DNA of 64,000 nt from JBKECO01 sp047974745. GTDB taxonomy: Bacteria > Bacillota > Clostridia > Lachnospirales > Lachnospiraceae. The translations under genes were made by a program, and so were the position numbers. The notes beneath the pieces were generated by a model, which was given only the letters and a program-made list of their open reading frames with translations, was not told the DNA's origin and did no database searches. Location of the stretch: positions 15,264-79,263 of the forward strand of contig JBKECO010000022.1 of the NCBI GenBank assembly GCA_047974745.1, written 5' to 3'. How positions within the stretch are numbered: the stretch's first letter is position 1; the number at the start of each line of letters is the position of its first letter. Below, one piece after another: positions 52,529 through 61,938 of the stretch.

Positions 52529-52599
52529 AAAATGCACACAACATATAGTATTTTGATAGGAAAAATGTGCAATATTATGGATGCTCACTTTATATACAC

Positions 52600-52628
52600 T
52601 TGACATAATACCTATAAAAGTATAAAAT
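52600..52628 (+). promoter_or_regulatory. Promoter of rny
   Basis: TTGACA (52600-52605) and TAAAAT (52623-52628) with a 17-base spacer, about 80 bases before the GTG start. Confidence 0.65.
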
Positions 52629-52706
52629 TTATATATTGTTAATTATGACAGAGAATTCTGTTTTTTGTTATATGGACAATGAAAATTAAATAAAGGAGGT
52701 GCTCCT

Positions 52707-54260
52707 GTGCAAGTAATTATACCTTTAATCATTTTTCTGGTTACTCTTGCGATAGCTGTACCTGTAACGTATGTTCTGACAGACCGACATAGTAAAAAGG
52801 TTTCTGATGAGAAGATCGGAAGCGCTGATGATAAAGCGCGTCATATCATTGATGAGGCTGTAAAGACAGCAGAAGCCAAAAAACGTGAATCCTTACTTGA
52901 AATCAAGGAAGAATCCATTAAGACTAAGAACGATCTGGATAAAGAAATCAAAGAACGCCGTGCAGAGATACAGAGAAATGAGCGGAGAATCGTTCAGAAA
53001 GAGGAAAACTTAGATAAGAAGTTAGACACTCTTGAAAAACGTGAAGCTGCCTATTTATCTAAAGAAGAAGAGCTGAATCAGCAAAAGAATGAGGTCGCGA
53101 AACTTAACGAAGAGCGCGTACAGGAACTGGAAAGAATCTCTGGGCTAACCTCCGACCAGGCAAAGGAATATCTTTTAAAGACTGTGGAAGAAGATGTAAA
53201 ACTTGATACTGCAAAACTAATTAAGGAAATGGAAATCCAAGCAAAGGAAGAATCTGGTAAAAAGGCAAAAGAATATGTTGTCAATGCAATCCAGAAATGT
53301 GCAGCAGATCACGTTGCTGAGTCAACGATCTCTGTCGTACAGTTACCAAATGATGAAATGAAAGGAAGAATTATCGGACGTGAGGGTAGAAATATTCGTA
53401 CTCTTGAAACTCTGACAGGTGTGGATTTGATTATTGATGATACACCAGAAGCAGTTATTTTGTCCGGATTTGACCCGATTCGACGAGAAGTAGCAAGAAT
53501 AGCACTTGAAAAACTGATCGTTGATGGAAGAATTCATCCAGCCAGAATCGAAGAAATGGTTGAAAAGGCAAAGAAAGATGTTGAGACCATGATTCGAGAA
53601 GAAGGGGAGGCGGCAACTTTAGAGGTTGGTGTTCATGGAATTCACCCGGAACTGGTTCGATTACTTGGAAGAATGAAATTCCGTACCAGTTATGGACAAA
53701 ATGCACTGAAGCATTCAATTGAGGTAGCACAGATCGCTGGTCTGCTTGCTGGAGAAATTGGACTGGATGTAAGAGTTGCAAAACGTGCCGGACTTCTTCA
53801 TGATATCGGTAAATCGGTAGATCATGATATGGAAGGTACTCATGTTCAAATTGGAGTTGACCTTTGTAGAAAGTACAAGGAATCGGCAAGTGTTATCAAT
53901 GCAGTAGAATCACATCATGGTGATACAGAACCTACTTCTCTGATTTCCTGCATTGTACAGGCAGCTGACACGATCAGCGCTGCAAGACCAGGAGCAAGAA
54001 GAGAGACGCTTGAGACCTATTCCAACAGACTTAAACAGTTAGAAGATATAACCGATGGCTTTAAAGGAGTTGACAAGTCATTTGCAATTCAGGCGGGCAG
54101 AGAGATTCGAGTAATGGTAATTCCTGAACAGATCAATGATGCAGAGATGGTGTTATTGGCACGTAATATCTCCAAACAGATTGAAGATGAATTGGAGTAC
54201 CCTGGCCAGATCAAAGTCAATGTGATCAGAGAGTCCAGAGTCACAGATTACGCAAAATAA
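52707..54260 (+). CDS. rny: Ribonuclease Y
   Basis: A 517-residue membrane-anchored endoribonuclease that initiates mRNA decay. It has an N-terminal membrane helix (about 1-25), a long charged coiled coil (about 30-190), a KH RNA-binding domain (MKGRIIGREGRNIRTLE, with GREGRN loop) and an HD catalytic domain with AGLLHDIGKSVDH. The GTG start at 52707 is supported by AAAGGAGGT seven bases upstream. Full length for the family. Confidence 0.96.
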   Translation: MQVIIPLIIFLVTLAIAVPVTYVLTDRHSKKVSDEKIGSADDKARHIIDEAVKTAEAKKRESLLEIKEESIKTKNDLDKEIKERRAEIQRNERRIVQKEENLDKKLDTLEKREAAYLSKEEELNQQKNEVAKLNEERVQELERISGLTSDQAKEYLLKTVEEDVKLDTAKLIKEMEIQAKEESGKKAKEYVVNAIQKCAADHVAESTISVVQLPNDEMKGRIIGREGRNIRTLETLTGVDLIIDDTPEAVILSGFDPIRREVARIALEKLIVDGRIHPARIEEMVEKAKKDVETMIREEGEAATLEVGVHGIHPELVRLLGRMKFRTSYGQNALKHSIEVAQIAGLLAGEIGLDVRVAKRAGLLHDIGKSVDHDMEGTHVQIGVDLCRKYKESASVINAVESHHGDTEPTSLISCIVQAADTISAARPGARRETLETYSNRLKQLEDITDGFKGVDKSFAIQAGREIRVMVIPEQINDAEMVLLARNISKQIEDELEYPGQIKVNVIRESRVTDYAK

Positions 54261-54276
54261 TATTAATTATATGCAA

Positions 54277-54312
54277 GAAAGGATCATTGCTTATGCAATG
54301 GTTCTTTTTTTT
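54277..54312 (+). terminator. Terminator after rny
   Basis: AAGGATCATTGC and GCAATGGTTCTT form a stem with G-T pairs around TTAT, followed by eight T. It lies within the short rny-Nudix spacer. Confidence 0.8.
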
Positions 54313-54327
54313 CTACAAGGAGAAGCA

Positions 54328-54885
54328 ATGAAAAAATTAAAACGACTAAAAAGAGAATTGAAGTTTGAAGGTGCCATTGTCAGTACCTATGTTGATACCA
54401 TTGAAATGCCGGATCAGACAACTGCATTATGGGACTATATCGAACATAGAAAAGGAGCTGCGGCAGTCGTTGCAGTCACAGATCAGGATGAGATAGTTCT
54501 AGTCAGGCAGTATCGTAATGCTTTAAACAGAGAAACACTTGAGATCCCAGCAGGAGCGCGAGACGATATCAATGAAGATACAGCTGTCTGCGCAAAACGT
54601 GAGCTTGAGGAGGAGACAGGGTTCAAATGTGCAAAGATCGAACGAATCTTATCACTAAAATCTACAGTTGCATTTTGCAATGAATTGATTGATGTTTATC
54701 TGGCCACAGAACTTAGTCAGGGAACTCAGAATCTGGATGAGCATGAATTCATTGAAATCGAATTTCATAAGCTGGATGATCTGCTGAATGAAATCTATGC
54801 TGGAAATATCCAGGATGCCAAAACCGTAGCAGGAATTCTGGCATATTCAAATATGCTCAGAGGGTCAAAATACACTGAGGAGTGA
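54328..54885 (+). CDS. Nudix hydrolase, ADP-ribose pyrophosphatase type
   Basis: A 185-residue enzyme that hydrolyses nucleoside diphosphate sugars, most likely ADP-ribose. The Nudix box runs from GARDDINED to ELEEETG (about residues 78-100; core AKRELEEETGF), and VLVRQYRNALNRETLEIPAG is typical of the ADP-ribose subgroup (core RQYRNA, LEIPAG). ATG 54328 follows AAGGAG; the frame is open upstream through the terminator hairpin only by chance. Confidence 0.9.
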   Translation: MKKLKRLKRELKFEGAIVSTYVDTIEMPDQTTALWDYIEHRKGAAAVVAVTDQDEIVLVRQYRNALNRETLEIPAGARDDINEDTAVCAKRELEEETGFKCAKIERILSLKSTVAFCNELIDVYLATELSQGTQNLDEHEFIEIEFHKLDDLLNEIYAGNIQDAKTVAGILAYSNMLRGSKYTEE

Positions 54886-55052
54886 TTATTAAATCGTTTA
54901 ATTGAGTGCCAAGAAGCACTTTAGACATTATATCAAAATAAAATTTATATCATATTTAACTAGATTTTGTGGATGCAATGGATGTGAAACGACATATGGT
55001 ATATATTTTGCCTGAACAGAAAATTGTACATTTTATCATACAAATTTACCAA

Positions 55053-55081
55053 TTGATTTTTCCATTTTGAATGCGTATAAT
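55053..55081 (+). promoter_or_regulatory. Promoter of the tyrosine recombinase gene
   Basis: TTGATT (55053-55058) and TATAAT (55076-55081) with a 17-base spacer. ACAGAAAGTTCTGT at about 55082-55095 is a palindrome directly downstream. The rest of the 54886-55117 spacer is AT-rich and shows nothing else recognisable. Confidence 0.65.
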
Positions 55082-55141
55082 TACAGAAAGTTCTGTTCGT
55101 ATAGGTAACAGGATAATATGGAGAGAGTGGAGACGATTTGT

Positions 55142-56047
55142 ATGTCGCAACAAGTGGGGAGTATGGATCAGGCAATTCAGGAGTTTATTGATTACCTGCA
55201 TACTGTGAAAAAGACTTCCACCAATACGGAAGTATCTTACAAAAGGGATCTATACAAATTTCAAGCCTATCTGAATTATGAGGGGATTCAGAATGTGAAT
55301 GGAATAAATGGAACCCTGTTAAGTAACTATTTGTATCAAATGAAGCATGAAGGCAAGAAGCCATCAACCATTTCAAGAAATTTGGCTTCCATTAAGTCTT
55401 TTTTTCATTATATGCAGATTTGTGGAAAATGCATGGAGAATCCAACGGAATCCCTGCATGCACCAAAAATTGAAAAGAAGGTACCTGCTATATTAAGCTT
55501 AGATGAAACACTAAAGCTTCTGGAACAGCCAAGTGGAGATAGCCCTAAAATAGTTAGAGATAAGGCAATGCTAGAACTGCTTTATGCAACAGGCATCAGA
55601 GTTTCAGAGTTGATTCGTCTAGAAATATCAGATATCAATCTGCAGATGGAATACCTGCTGATCAGTGATGGGAACAAAGATCGAGTGATTCCATTCGGTC
55701 ATGTTGCAAAAAATGTACTTTATAAGTATCTTTCGGAAAGTCGTCCGAGACTTGCAATACCAGAATCCGGTAAAATCTTATTTTTGAACTGTTCCGGACA
55801 GGCAATGAGCAGACAGGGTTTTTGGAAGATTTTGAAAGGGTATGGCAGAAAAGCGGGAATTCAGACAGAGATAACGCCGCATACACTTCGGCATTCTTTT
55901 GCTGCACATTTAGTGGGAAATGGAGCAGATCTTAAGTCGGTGCAGGAGCTAATGGGTCATTCTGATATAGCTTCTACACAGATTTATTGCCAGTTCAATC
56001 AGAATAGGATCAGAGATGTATATACAAAAGCTCATCCAAGAGGATGA
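55142..56047 (+). CDS. xerD: Tyrosine recombinase XerD
   Basis: A 301-residue site-specific recombinase that resolves chromosome dimers at dif with XerC. The SAM-like N-terminal domain (about 10-95) precedes the catalytic domain, whose active residues are in ATGIRVSELIRL (Arg), TPHTLRHSFAAHLV (His, Arg), LMGHSDIASTQIY (His) and the Tyr of that last motif. ATG 55142 has a GGAG-like site and gives normal length; an ATG at 55118 is an alternative. XerC versus XerD naming rests on resemblance. Its stop lies inside a terminator hairpin. Confidence 0.9.
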   Translation: MSQQVGSMDQAIQEFIDYLHTVKKTSTNTEVSYKRDLYKFQAYLNYEGIQNVNGINGTLLSNYLYQMKHEGKKPSTISRNLASIKSFFHYMQICGKCMENPTESLHAPKIEKKVPAILSLDETLKLLEQPSGDSPKIVRDKAMLELLYATGIRVSELIRLEISDINLQMEYLLISDGNKDRVIPFGHVAKNVLYKYLSESRPRLAIPESGKILFLNCSGQAMSRQGFWKILKGYGRKAGIQTEITPHTLRHSFAAHLVGNGADLKSVQELMGHSDIASTQIYCQFNQNRIRDVYTKAHPRG

Positions 56048-56055
56048 GCTTTTTA
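56027..56055 (+). terminator. Terminator overlapping the xerD stop, possibly bidirectional
   Basis: AAAGCTCATCC (56027-56037) pairs with GGATGAGCTTT (56042-56052), followed by TT. The stop codon lies in the 3' arm. The A-rich left flank would act as a T run for the convergent aroF-type gene on the other strand. Confidence 0.75.
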
Positions 56056-56076
56056 AATAATGAAATCGACAGAGTA

Positions 56077-57111
56077 CTATCTGCGATTCATGTCTGCGAT
56101 TTTATAGAGTAACTGCACAGAGTCATCCCAGCCTAGACATGGGTCTGTAATTGATTTTCCGAAAATTCGTCCACCGATTTTCTGGCTGCCTTCCTCCAAA
56201 TAACTTTCAATCATAACGCCTTTTACGATACTGCGAATGTCGGCTGAAACATTGCGATTATGCATAACTTCCTGCACAATTCGAATTTGTTCTTTATACT
56301 TTTTATTCGAATTCGAGTGGTTCGCATCAATAATAACAGCAGGATTGACCAGATTCATATCCTGATACATTTCTATTAATCGTTTGATGTCTTCATAATG
56401 ATAGTTCTGCGTAGAATTCCCATGTTTTGTCACGGCACCTCTTAAAATGGTATGTGTCAACGGATTCCCACTAGTTGAAACTTCATGTCCTCGATAAACA
56501 AAGTGATGCGAATGCTGTGCAGCATATACCGAATTCAACATAACAGAAAAATCACCACTGGTCGGGTTTTTCATACCAGAGGGAACATCAAATCCACTAA
56601 CAGTCAGACGATGCTGCTGATCCTCAACAGATCTGGCACCAATTGCAACATAGGATAGGAGATCTTCTACATAACACCAATTCTCCGGATAAAGCATTTC
56701 ATCTGCACTAGTCAGATTACTAAGCTCCATAGCTTTAATATGAAGTGAACGCATAGCCTTTAGACCAGCTACCATGTCAGGAAGCTTTTCCGGATCTGGC
56801 TGAGATGCGATTCCCTTATATCCTTCACCAGTGGTTCTTGGTTTATTGGTGTAGATCCTTGGAACAATAACAAGCTCGTTCTTGACCTCATCTGCAATTT
56901 TCCCAAGTCGAGTGATATATTCACATACCGCATCTGAATTATCTGCTGAGCAAGGTCCAATTATAACGAGAAAACGATCATCGTCACCGGTTATAATATC
57001 AGAAATCTCCTGATCTCTTTTCTTCTTCAGTTCGATCAATTCATCTGAAAGTGGCAGAAGCTCACGTATTTCAGCAGGAGTAGGAAGCTTATTTAAATAG
57101 GTAAAACTCAT
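56077..57111 (-). CDS. aroF: 3-deoxy-7-phosphoheptulonate (DAHP) synthase, class I
   Basis: A 344-residue enzyme of the AroF/G/H family condensing PEP and erythrose 4-phosphate, the first step of the shikimate pathway. GPCSADNSDAVCEYITRL (core GPCSADN), the VPRIYTNKPRTTGEGYKG active-site loop (core YTNKPRTT), VSGFDVPSGMKNPTSGDF and IIDANHSNSNKKY are visible. The start corresponds to the ATG whose complement lies at 57109-57111, preceded on its strand by GAGGAG. It is the only gene on the minus strand in the central region and supplies chorismate for the trp pathway. Whether it is Phe-, Tyr- or Trp-sensitive cannot be read. Confidence 0.94.
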   Translation of the reverse strand: MSFTYLNKLPTPAEIRELLPLSDELIELKKKRDQEISDIITGDDDRFLVIIGPCSADNSDAVCEYITRLGKIADEVKNELVIVPRIYTNKPRTTGEGYKGIASQPDPEKLPDMVAGLKAMRSLHIKAMELSNLTSADEMLYPENWCYVEDLLSYVAIGARSVEDQQHRLTVSGFDVPSGMKNPTSGDFSVMLNSVYAAQHSHHFVYRGHEVSTSGNPLTHTILRGAVTKHGNSTQNYHYEDIKRLIEMYQDMNLVNPAVIIDANHSNSNKKYKEQIRIVQEVMHNRNVSADIRSIVKGVMIESYLEEGSQKIGGRIFGKSITDPCLGWDDSVQLLYKIADMNRR

Positions 57112-57158
57112 TCGGAATCTCCTCATTCTATAATATAAGTACAAAGGTGTTTTGCCTA

Positions 57159-57187
57159 ATAGTACGTGATTCTTGTCCCAATGTCAA
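57159..57187 (-). promoter_or_regulatory. Promoter of the DAHP synthase gene
   Basis: On the minus strand TTGACA (complement 57182-57187) and TACTAT (complement 57159-57164) are 17 bases apart, about 50 bases before the start codon. Two 22-23 base direct repeats containing TTTTGACTCA lie just upstream, at about 57194-57238. Confidence 0.75.
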
Positions 57188-57247
57188 ATAGCAGTTTTGA
57201 CTCATATAAAATAGAGTTTTGACTCACATCAAATAGGCGTTTTTCGA

Positions 57248-57276
57248 TTGACATAACGTTTATCATGTATTAGAAT
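57248..57276 (+). promoter_or_regulatory. Promoter of tRNA-Arg
   Basis: TTGACA (57248-57253) and TAGAAT (57271-57276) with a 17-base spacer, ten bases before the tRNA gene. It diverges from the DAHP synthase promoter. Confidence 0.8.
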
Positions 57277-57286
57277 TAAGAAGTTC

Positions 57287-57358
57287 GCAACCGTAGTCTA
57301 ATGGATAGAACGTTGGACTCCGACTCCAATAATGTGGGTTCGATTCCCGCCGGTTGCA
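57287..57358 (+). tRNA. tRNA-Arg (anticodon CCG)
   Basis: Acceptor arms GCAACCG (57287-57293) and CGGTTGC (57351-57357) pair fully, with A as discriminator. The anticodon stem TTGGA/TCCAA (57313-57329) encloses the loop CTCCGAC, placing CCG at 57320-57322. The T arm GTGGG-TTCGATT-CCCGC is intact. CCA is not encoded. Confidence 0.95.
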
Positions 57359-57364
57359 TGTCGA

Positions 57365-57404
57365 GTGGGACGGTGAATTGTTATCAAGAACCGTTCCGCT
57401 TTTT
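57365..57404 (+). terminator. Terminator after tRNA-Arg
   Basis: GTGGGACGGT (57365-57374) pairs with ACCGTTCCGC (57390-57399), allowing one G-T and one mismatch, followed by TTTTT. The rest of the spacer to 57530 shows no clear gene. Confidence 0.75.
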
Positions 57405-57533
57405 AAAAAATCTTCAGAACAAAAAGAAGCCTGACGATATACTTATGGATTGTATTAAGTTACTTATCAGCAAATATGGCATGGAGAAATACATTTGACA
57501 AAAATCAAATTTTTATAAATTATTTTGATAATC

Positions 57534-57562
57534 TTGACTTTTAAACGCAGTTTTGCTATCCT
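57534..57562 (+). promoter_or_regulatory. Promoter of the SH3-domain protein gene
   Basis: TTGACT (57534-57539) and TATCCT (57557-57562) with a 17-base spacer, about 120 bases upstream of the start codon. Confidence 0.5.
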
Positions 57563-57683
57563 TAGAAAAGTTTCTGTTACAAAAATGTTACAAAGATATT
57601 TTATTATGTAACACTTAGTGAGTGAACAGAATGGATTCGAGAAACTATTTTTATTTTACAGTTAAATTTGTACGGAGGATGAA

Positions 57684-59018
57684 ATGAGTAATAATAATCA
57701 AAGAAGAAGAAATCAGAACGAATCTGGATTTTATACATTTTTAGAAAATTTAGTTAGCTTTTGTAAGAAAAATATCAAATTGCTGTCAGTTGGATTACTT
57801 TTAATTTTATTAGTTATTGCACTGGCACTTTATGCGAATAAGAATTCATCCGATTCTTCGGATATTGTGGGAACAGAGTCAGCAATGGTAACATCGACGG
57901 AAACAGAGTCTCAAGATTTTGTAGTTGATGCATTTCCTGAGATCAATCAGCTGATCAGTGATTACTATACTGCATATGCCAATGGTGATGTAGATGCACT
58001 TTCAGCACTTGCGACACCAATTTCCGAGACGGAAAAGAGCTATATCACAGTATTTAGCCAGTATGTAGAACAATATCAGAATATTTCCTGTTATACTAAG
58101 ACGGGATTGGAGAACAATTCCTATATTGTATCCGTTTATCTGGAAATCAAATTTAACGATGTTGAGACTTCAGCACCTGGACTAGATTTCTTCTATGTTA
58201 AAATGGGAGAGGATGGTACCTACTATATTGACAATATTTATAGTCAGTTCAATTTGTCTAATAATGAGCAGGCGCAGGATGAGGCAATTACCCAGATGAT
58301 CTACGATTTTGAAAACCAAGAGGATGTCATTGCACTTCAGGCAGAGGTACAGACAAAGTATGAAGCAGCTGTCACTTCTGATGCGAACCTCAAGACTCTG
58401 ATCGAAACGACAATACCTACTGCGATAGCACAGTGGGCATCCGATATGGCAACAGCACAGGCACAAGCAGAACAAGAAGCAGAGGCAGCAGCCGCAGCCG
58501 AGGCCGCAGCCGCAGAACAAGCCGCTGCAGAGGCAGCAGCAGCAGAACAGGCAGCAGCAGATGCAGCTGCAGCTCAAACCGTGTATGCTACAGACACAGT
58601 CAATGTTCGAGCAACAGCAAGCGAAGAAGCAGAGGTGATTGGTCAACTCGTCGCAGGATCACAAACCACCAGATTTGAAGAGCAGGCTGATGGATGGAGC
58701 AGAATCGACTATAGCAATGGGACACAGGGATTTGTTAAATCAGAGTTTTTATCTACCGAGCCAGTTGAAGTTACAACAACAGATACAACAACAGATACAA
58801 CGGATCAGACTTCAGAGACAGATACTGCAGCAGAAGGGGAATCGATCACACTGCTTGAGAGTACAAATATCAGAGAATCTATGGACGAGACCTCTGATAA
58901 GATTGCAACAGCATATCCTGGTGAAGTAGTAACTGTCATTATGAGTTATGCTGAAGGCTGGACAAAAGTTAACTACAACGGCAAGGAAGGCTATATCAAA
59001 ACAGACCTTTTACCATAA
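57684..59018 (+). CDS. Membrane-anchored protein with two bacterial SH3 domains
   Basis: A 444-residue protein. A basic, Asn/Arg-rich N-terminus is followed by a membrane helix (about 34-50), so the bulk faces outward. Residues about 85-175 look like an NTF2-like fold. An Ala/Glu/Gln-rich low-complexity helix (about 255-300) precedes the first SH3b domain (about 302-356, TDTVNVRATASEEAEVIGQL core), a Thr/Asp-rich linker, and a second SH3b domain (about 390-444, STNIRESMDETSDKIA core). SH3b domains bind cell-wall peptides. The ATG follows CGGAGG. A wall-associated role is inferred. Confidence 0.88.
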   Translation: MSNNNQRRRNQNESGFYTFLENLVSFCKKNIKLLSVGLLLILLVIALALYANKNSSDSSDIVGTESAMVTSTETESQDFVVDAFPEINQLISDYYTAYANGDVDALSALATPISETEKSYITVFSQYVEQYQNISCYTKTGLENNSYIVSVYLEIKFNDVETSAPGLDFFYVKMGEDGTYYIDNIYSQFNLSNNEQAQDEAITQMIYDFENQEDVIALQAEVQTKYEAAVTSDANLKTLIETTIPTAIAQWASDMATAQAQAEQEAEAAAAAEAAAAEQAAAEAAAAEQAAADAAAAQTVYATDTVNVRATASEEAEVIGQLVAGSQTTRFEEQADGWSRIDYSNGTQGFVKSEFLSTEPVEVTTTDTTTDTTDQTSETDTAAEGESITLLESTNIRESMDETSDKIATAYPGEVVTVIMSYAEGWTKVNYNGKEGYIKTDLLP

Positions 59019-59031
59019 TCGATTGGTTCAG

Positions 59032-59062
59032 AAACAGAGACTGGAAATGTCTCTGTTTTTTT
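59032..59062 (+). terminator. Terminator after the SH3-domain protein gene
   Basis: AAACAGAGAC pairs with GTCTCTGTTT around TGGAAAT, followed by further T residues. Confidence 0.88.
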
Positions 59063-59130
59063 GATATCATATAAAGTACTCCTATGAAATCAAAAACGCT
59101 CCACAGCAAATATGTGACAAAGGATGAAAA

Positions 59131-59886
59131 ATGAGTCAGAGAAAAGAGATTCGAATCAATAAGTTGTTAAGTGAAGCAGGAATCTGCTCCAGAAGAGAAG
59201 CAGATCGACAGATAGAAGCAGGGAATGTCCTGATCGATGGAAATACAGCTGAATGTGGCAGTAAAGTGATGGAAGGTCAGACTGTTACCTATCAAGGGAA
59301 AGTAGTTATTCCAAAAGAAGAACCTGTACTATTAGTATTTAATAAACCGATCGGTGTAGTATGTACCTCTGACAAGAGAGAAAAAGATAATATTATAGAT
59401 TATATTAATTATCCGTCCCGCATCTATCCGATTGGACGATTGGACAAAGATTCACACGGTCTTATTCTTTTGACAAATCAGGGTGCAATCGTCAACAAGA
59501 TCATGCGATCAGGAAATCATCATGAGAAGGAATATATAGTAACTGTTAATAAACCTGTGTCGGAAACCTTTTTAAAAGGGATGGAATCAGGTGTTTTTTT
59601 AAAAGAACTAGATGTTGTTACAAGAAAGTGCAAAGTTGAAAAAATTTCCAAATTCAGATTTAAAATTATTCTGACACAGGGTTACAATCGACAGATTCGC
59701 CGTATGTGCAGTTTTTTTACATACAGTGTGATTGATCTAAAGCGTACCAGGGTCATGAATATTGAATTACATGACTTAAGGGATGGGACCTATCGCTTAG
59801 TTACAACTGATGAATGGCAACATCTTATTGAGCAGATATCAGAATCATCAAATCTACCGGTACAGCAAAGAGATAAGGAGTGTTGA
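59131..59886 (+). CDS. rluF: 23S rRNA pseudouridine synthase RluF-like
   Basis: A 251-residue enzyme of the RsuA/RluB/E/F family. The N-terminal S4 domain (about 6-55, IRINKLLSEAGICSRREADR core) binds RNA. The catalytic Asp lies in IGRLDKDSHGLILLTN, with the KPIGVVCTS and QGYNRQIRRMC motifs. The late FFTYSVIDLKRTRVMNI segment is typical of RluF, which modifies the 23S rRNA peptidyl-transferase region. The start follows AAAGGATG-like bases. Its stop is one base before the ligA TTG. Confidence 0.9.
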   Translation: MSQRKEIRINKLLSEAGICSRREADRQIEAGNVLIDGNTAECGSKVMEGQTVTYQGKVVIPKEEPVLLVFNKPIGVVCTSDKREKDNIIDYINYPSRIYPIGRLDKDSHGLILLTNQGAIVNKIMRSGNHHEKEYIVTVNKPVSETFLKGMESGVFLKELDVVTRKCKVEKISKFRFKIILTQGYNRQIRRMCSFFTYSVIDLKRTRVMNIELHDLRDGTYRLVTTDEWQHLIEQISESSNLPVQQRDKEC

Positions 59887-59887
59887 C

Positions 59888-61882
59888 TTGGAACAGACAG
59901 TAAATGAATTGAGAAAAAAGATAAAATATCACAGTGACAGATATTACAATGAGGATGCGCCGGAGATTTCAGATTTTGAATTTGATCAGCTAATGCTGGA
60001 ACTAAAGAAAATAGAAGCGGAGCACCCGGAACTTATCACAGCGGACTCACCGACACAGATGGTCGGAGGAATAGTAAAAAGAGAATCGGGAGTATTAGTG
60101 CACCATAATGTGCCAATGCTGAGTCTTTCTGATGTTTTTTCCAAAAGTGAAGTAGATGCTTTTGTCGATGAAATGATTTTAAAGCTTCATGATCCTGAAT
60201 TTGTTGTTGAATATAAGATCGATGGTCTCTCTGTAACGCTACGTTATGAGGATGGTAATCTGATCCTTGCAGAAACAAGAGGAGATGGTGTAAATTTTGG
60301 AGAAGATGTCACTGCAAATGCCAGAGTTATATCTGATGTAAAAAAGAAACTAAAATTTCCAGTAGAATACTTGGAAATTCGCGGCGAAGTGTATATGACT
60401 GATGCAAATTTTCAGGTAGTCAATGAAAAACAGGAACTGCTTGGCAAAAAAACCTTCGCCAACCCAAGAAACTGTGCAGCCGGCACATTAAGACAATTAG
60501 ATACTGCAATAACAAAGGACAGACATCTTTCCATGTTTATTTTTAATATCCAACAGATTCGAGGAATCGAGATTCAGACTCATACCCAGGGATATGAATT
60601 GTTAGCAAAACAAGGTATTGTGATAATAGATGACTATAAAGTATGCAAAACAAAAGAAGAGGTCTGGAAAGCGATTGAAGATATTGGTGAGATCCGAGGA
60701 AAATTACCATATGATATCGATGGTGCCGTTATAAAAATCAACAGTTTTCAGTATAGAGAATTGCTTGGAACGACCAGTAAAGTGCCTAGATGGGCGATTG
60801 CCTATAAATATCCTCCGGAGGAAAAGGAAAGTACGATACGGGATATAGAGCTTTCCGTTGGCCGAACAGGAAGAATTACCCCCACAGCAGTCTTTGATTC
60901 TATCAGACTCTGTGGTACGAATGTTACAAGAGCAACACTGCATAATCAGGATTTTATTGATGAGCTGGATATTGGAATCGGAGATACAGTAACTGTATAC
61001 AAGTCAGGTGAAATTATCCCAAAGATCAAAAATGTACTCAAGGACAGACGCCCGGAAGGATGGAAAAAATTCCAACTGCCTGACCATTGTCCGGTATGCG
61101 GATCACCGGCTGTACGAGAAAAGGATACAGCTGATATAAAGTGTACAGGAACGAACTGCCCTGCGCAGAGAGAGCGGCATCTGATTAATTTTGCAGGCCG
61201 TGATGCTATGGATATCAAAGGATTTGGAACCGTATACATAGAGGAACTGGTACGCAAAGGTTACCTCAGTAGAATTTCCGATATCTATGAGCTGAAGAAT
61301 TATCGAGAGGAATTGATTCAGCATGGAATCGTTGGTAAGGAGAAAAACACAAACAAATTGCTGGAGGCGATCGAAAAATCAAAACAGAATGAACCGGATC
61401 GACTTCTGACCGGGCTGGGAATTCCAAATGTAGGAAAAGCCGCAGCAAAGGCGATCATGAAACATTATCTCAATTTTGATGATTTGATGAAAGCAGACAT
61501 AGAAAGTCTTACTCAGGTCGACGAGATCGGTGAAATTTCTGCCCTGGGCATCTACGAGTTCTTTCATGATGAGAGGAACAAAGCAGAAATGGCACGACTT
61601 CAGCAGCTTGGTCTTAAGATGAATATGCAGCAGTCAGAGGCGATTTCTTCTATAATTAGCAGTAAGACATTTGTCATAACAGGGACGCTTCCCACGATGG
61701 ATCGTAAAGCAGCTCAAGAGTTGATTGAAAAGAATGGTGGAAAAGTAAGTTCTTCTGTCTCCAGTAAGACGGATTTTCTTCTGGCTGGTGAAAATGCTGG
61801 AAGTAAACTGAAAAAAGCGGAAGATTTAAAAATAAAGATTTTAAGTGAAGATGAGCTCTTGCAGATGCTCTCTGCCAAATAG
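59888..61882 (+). CDS. ligA: NAD-dependent DNA ligase
   Basis: A 664-residue ligase sealing nicks in replication and repair. The NAD-binding Ia domain has YNEDAPEISDFEFDQL; the nucleophile lysine is in VVEYKIDGLSVTLRYE, with GDGVNFGEDVTAN and the EIRGEVYM motif. The zinc finger CPVCGSPAVREKD...CTGTNCPAQ (Cys residues near 410-430), helix-hairpin-helix repeats and a C-terminal BRCT domain (about 590-664) follow. The TTG at 59888 is chosen for the AAGGAG seven bases upstream. Confidence 0.96.
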   Translation: MEQTVNELRKKIKYHSDRYYNEDAPEISDFEFDQLMLELKKIEAEHPELITADSPTQMVGGIVKRESGVLVHHNVPMLSLSDVFSKSEVDAFVDEMILKLHDPEFVVEYKIDGLSVTLRYEDGNLILAETRGDGVNFGEDVTANARVISDVKKKLKFPVEYLEIRGEVYMTDANFQVVNEKQELLGKKTFANPRNCAAGTLRQLDTAITKDRHLSMFIFNIQQIRGIEIQTHTQGYELLAKQGIVIIDDYKVCKTKEEVWKAIEDIGEIRGKLPYDIDGAVIKINSFQYRELLGTTSKVPRWAIAYKYPPEEKESTIRDIELSVGRTGRITPTAVFDSIRLCGTNVTRATLHNQDFIDELDIGIGDTVTVYKSGEIIPKIKNVLKDRRPEGWKKFQLPDHCPVCGSPAVREKDTADIKCTGTNCPAQRERHLINFAGRDAMDIKGFGTVYIEELVRKGYLSRISDIYELKNYREELIQHGIVGKEKNTNKLLEAIEKSKQNEPDRLLTGLGIPNVGKAAAKAIMKHYLNFDDLMKADIESLTQVDEIGEISALGIYEFFHDERNKAEMARLQQLGLKMNMQQSEAISSIISSKTFVITGTLPTMDRKAAQELIEKNGGKVSSSVSSKTDFLLAGENAGSKLKKAEDLKIKILSEDELLQMLSAK

Positions 61883-61938
61883 AATTGTCCCATAACGACG
61901 ATGCTATTTTTATTTATCATAAAGAAAGAGGAATCATT

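Noticed and set aside
57301..57498. A 65-codon open frame starting inside tRNA-Arg
   Set aside because: It begins within the tRNA and runs through its terminator; no ribosome site precedes it.
58182..58646. A 154-codon Cys-rich open frame on the minus strand
   Set aside because: It is the antisense of the Ala/Glu/Gln low-complexity stretch (GCA/GCC repeats) of the SH3-domain protein, so the cysteines are an artefact of TGC codons.
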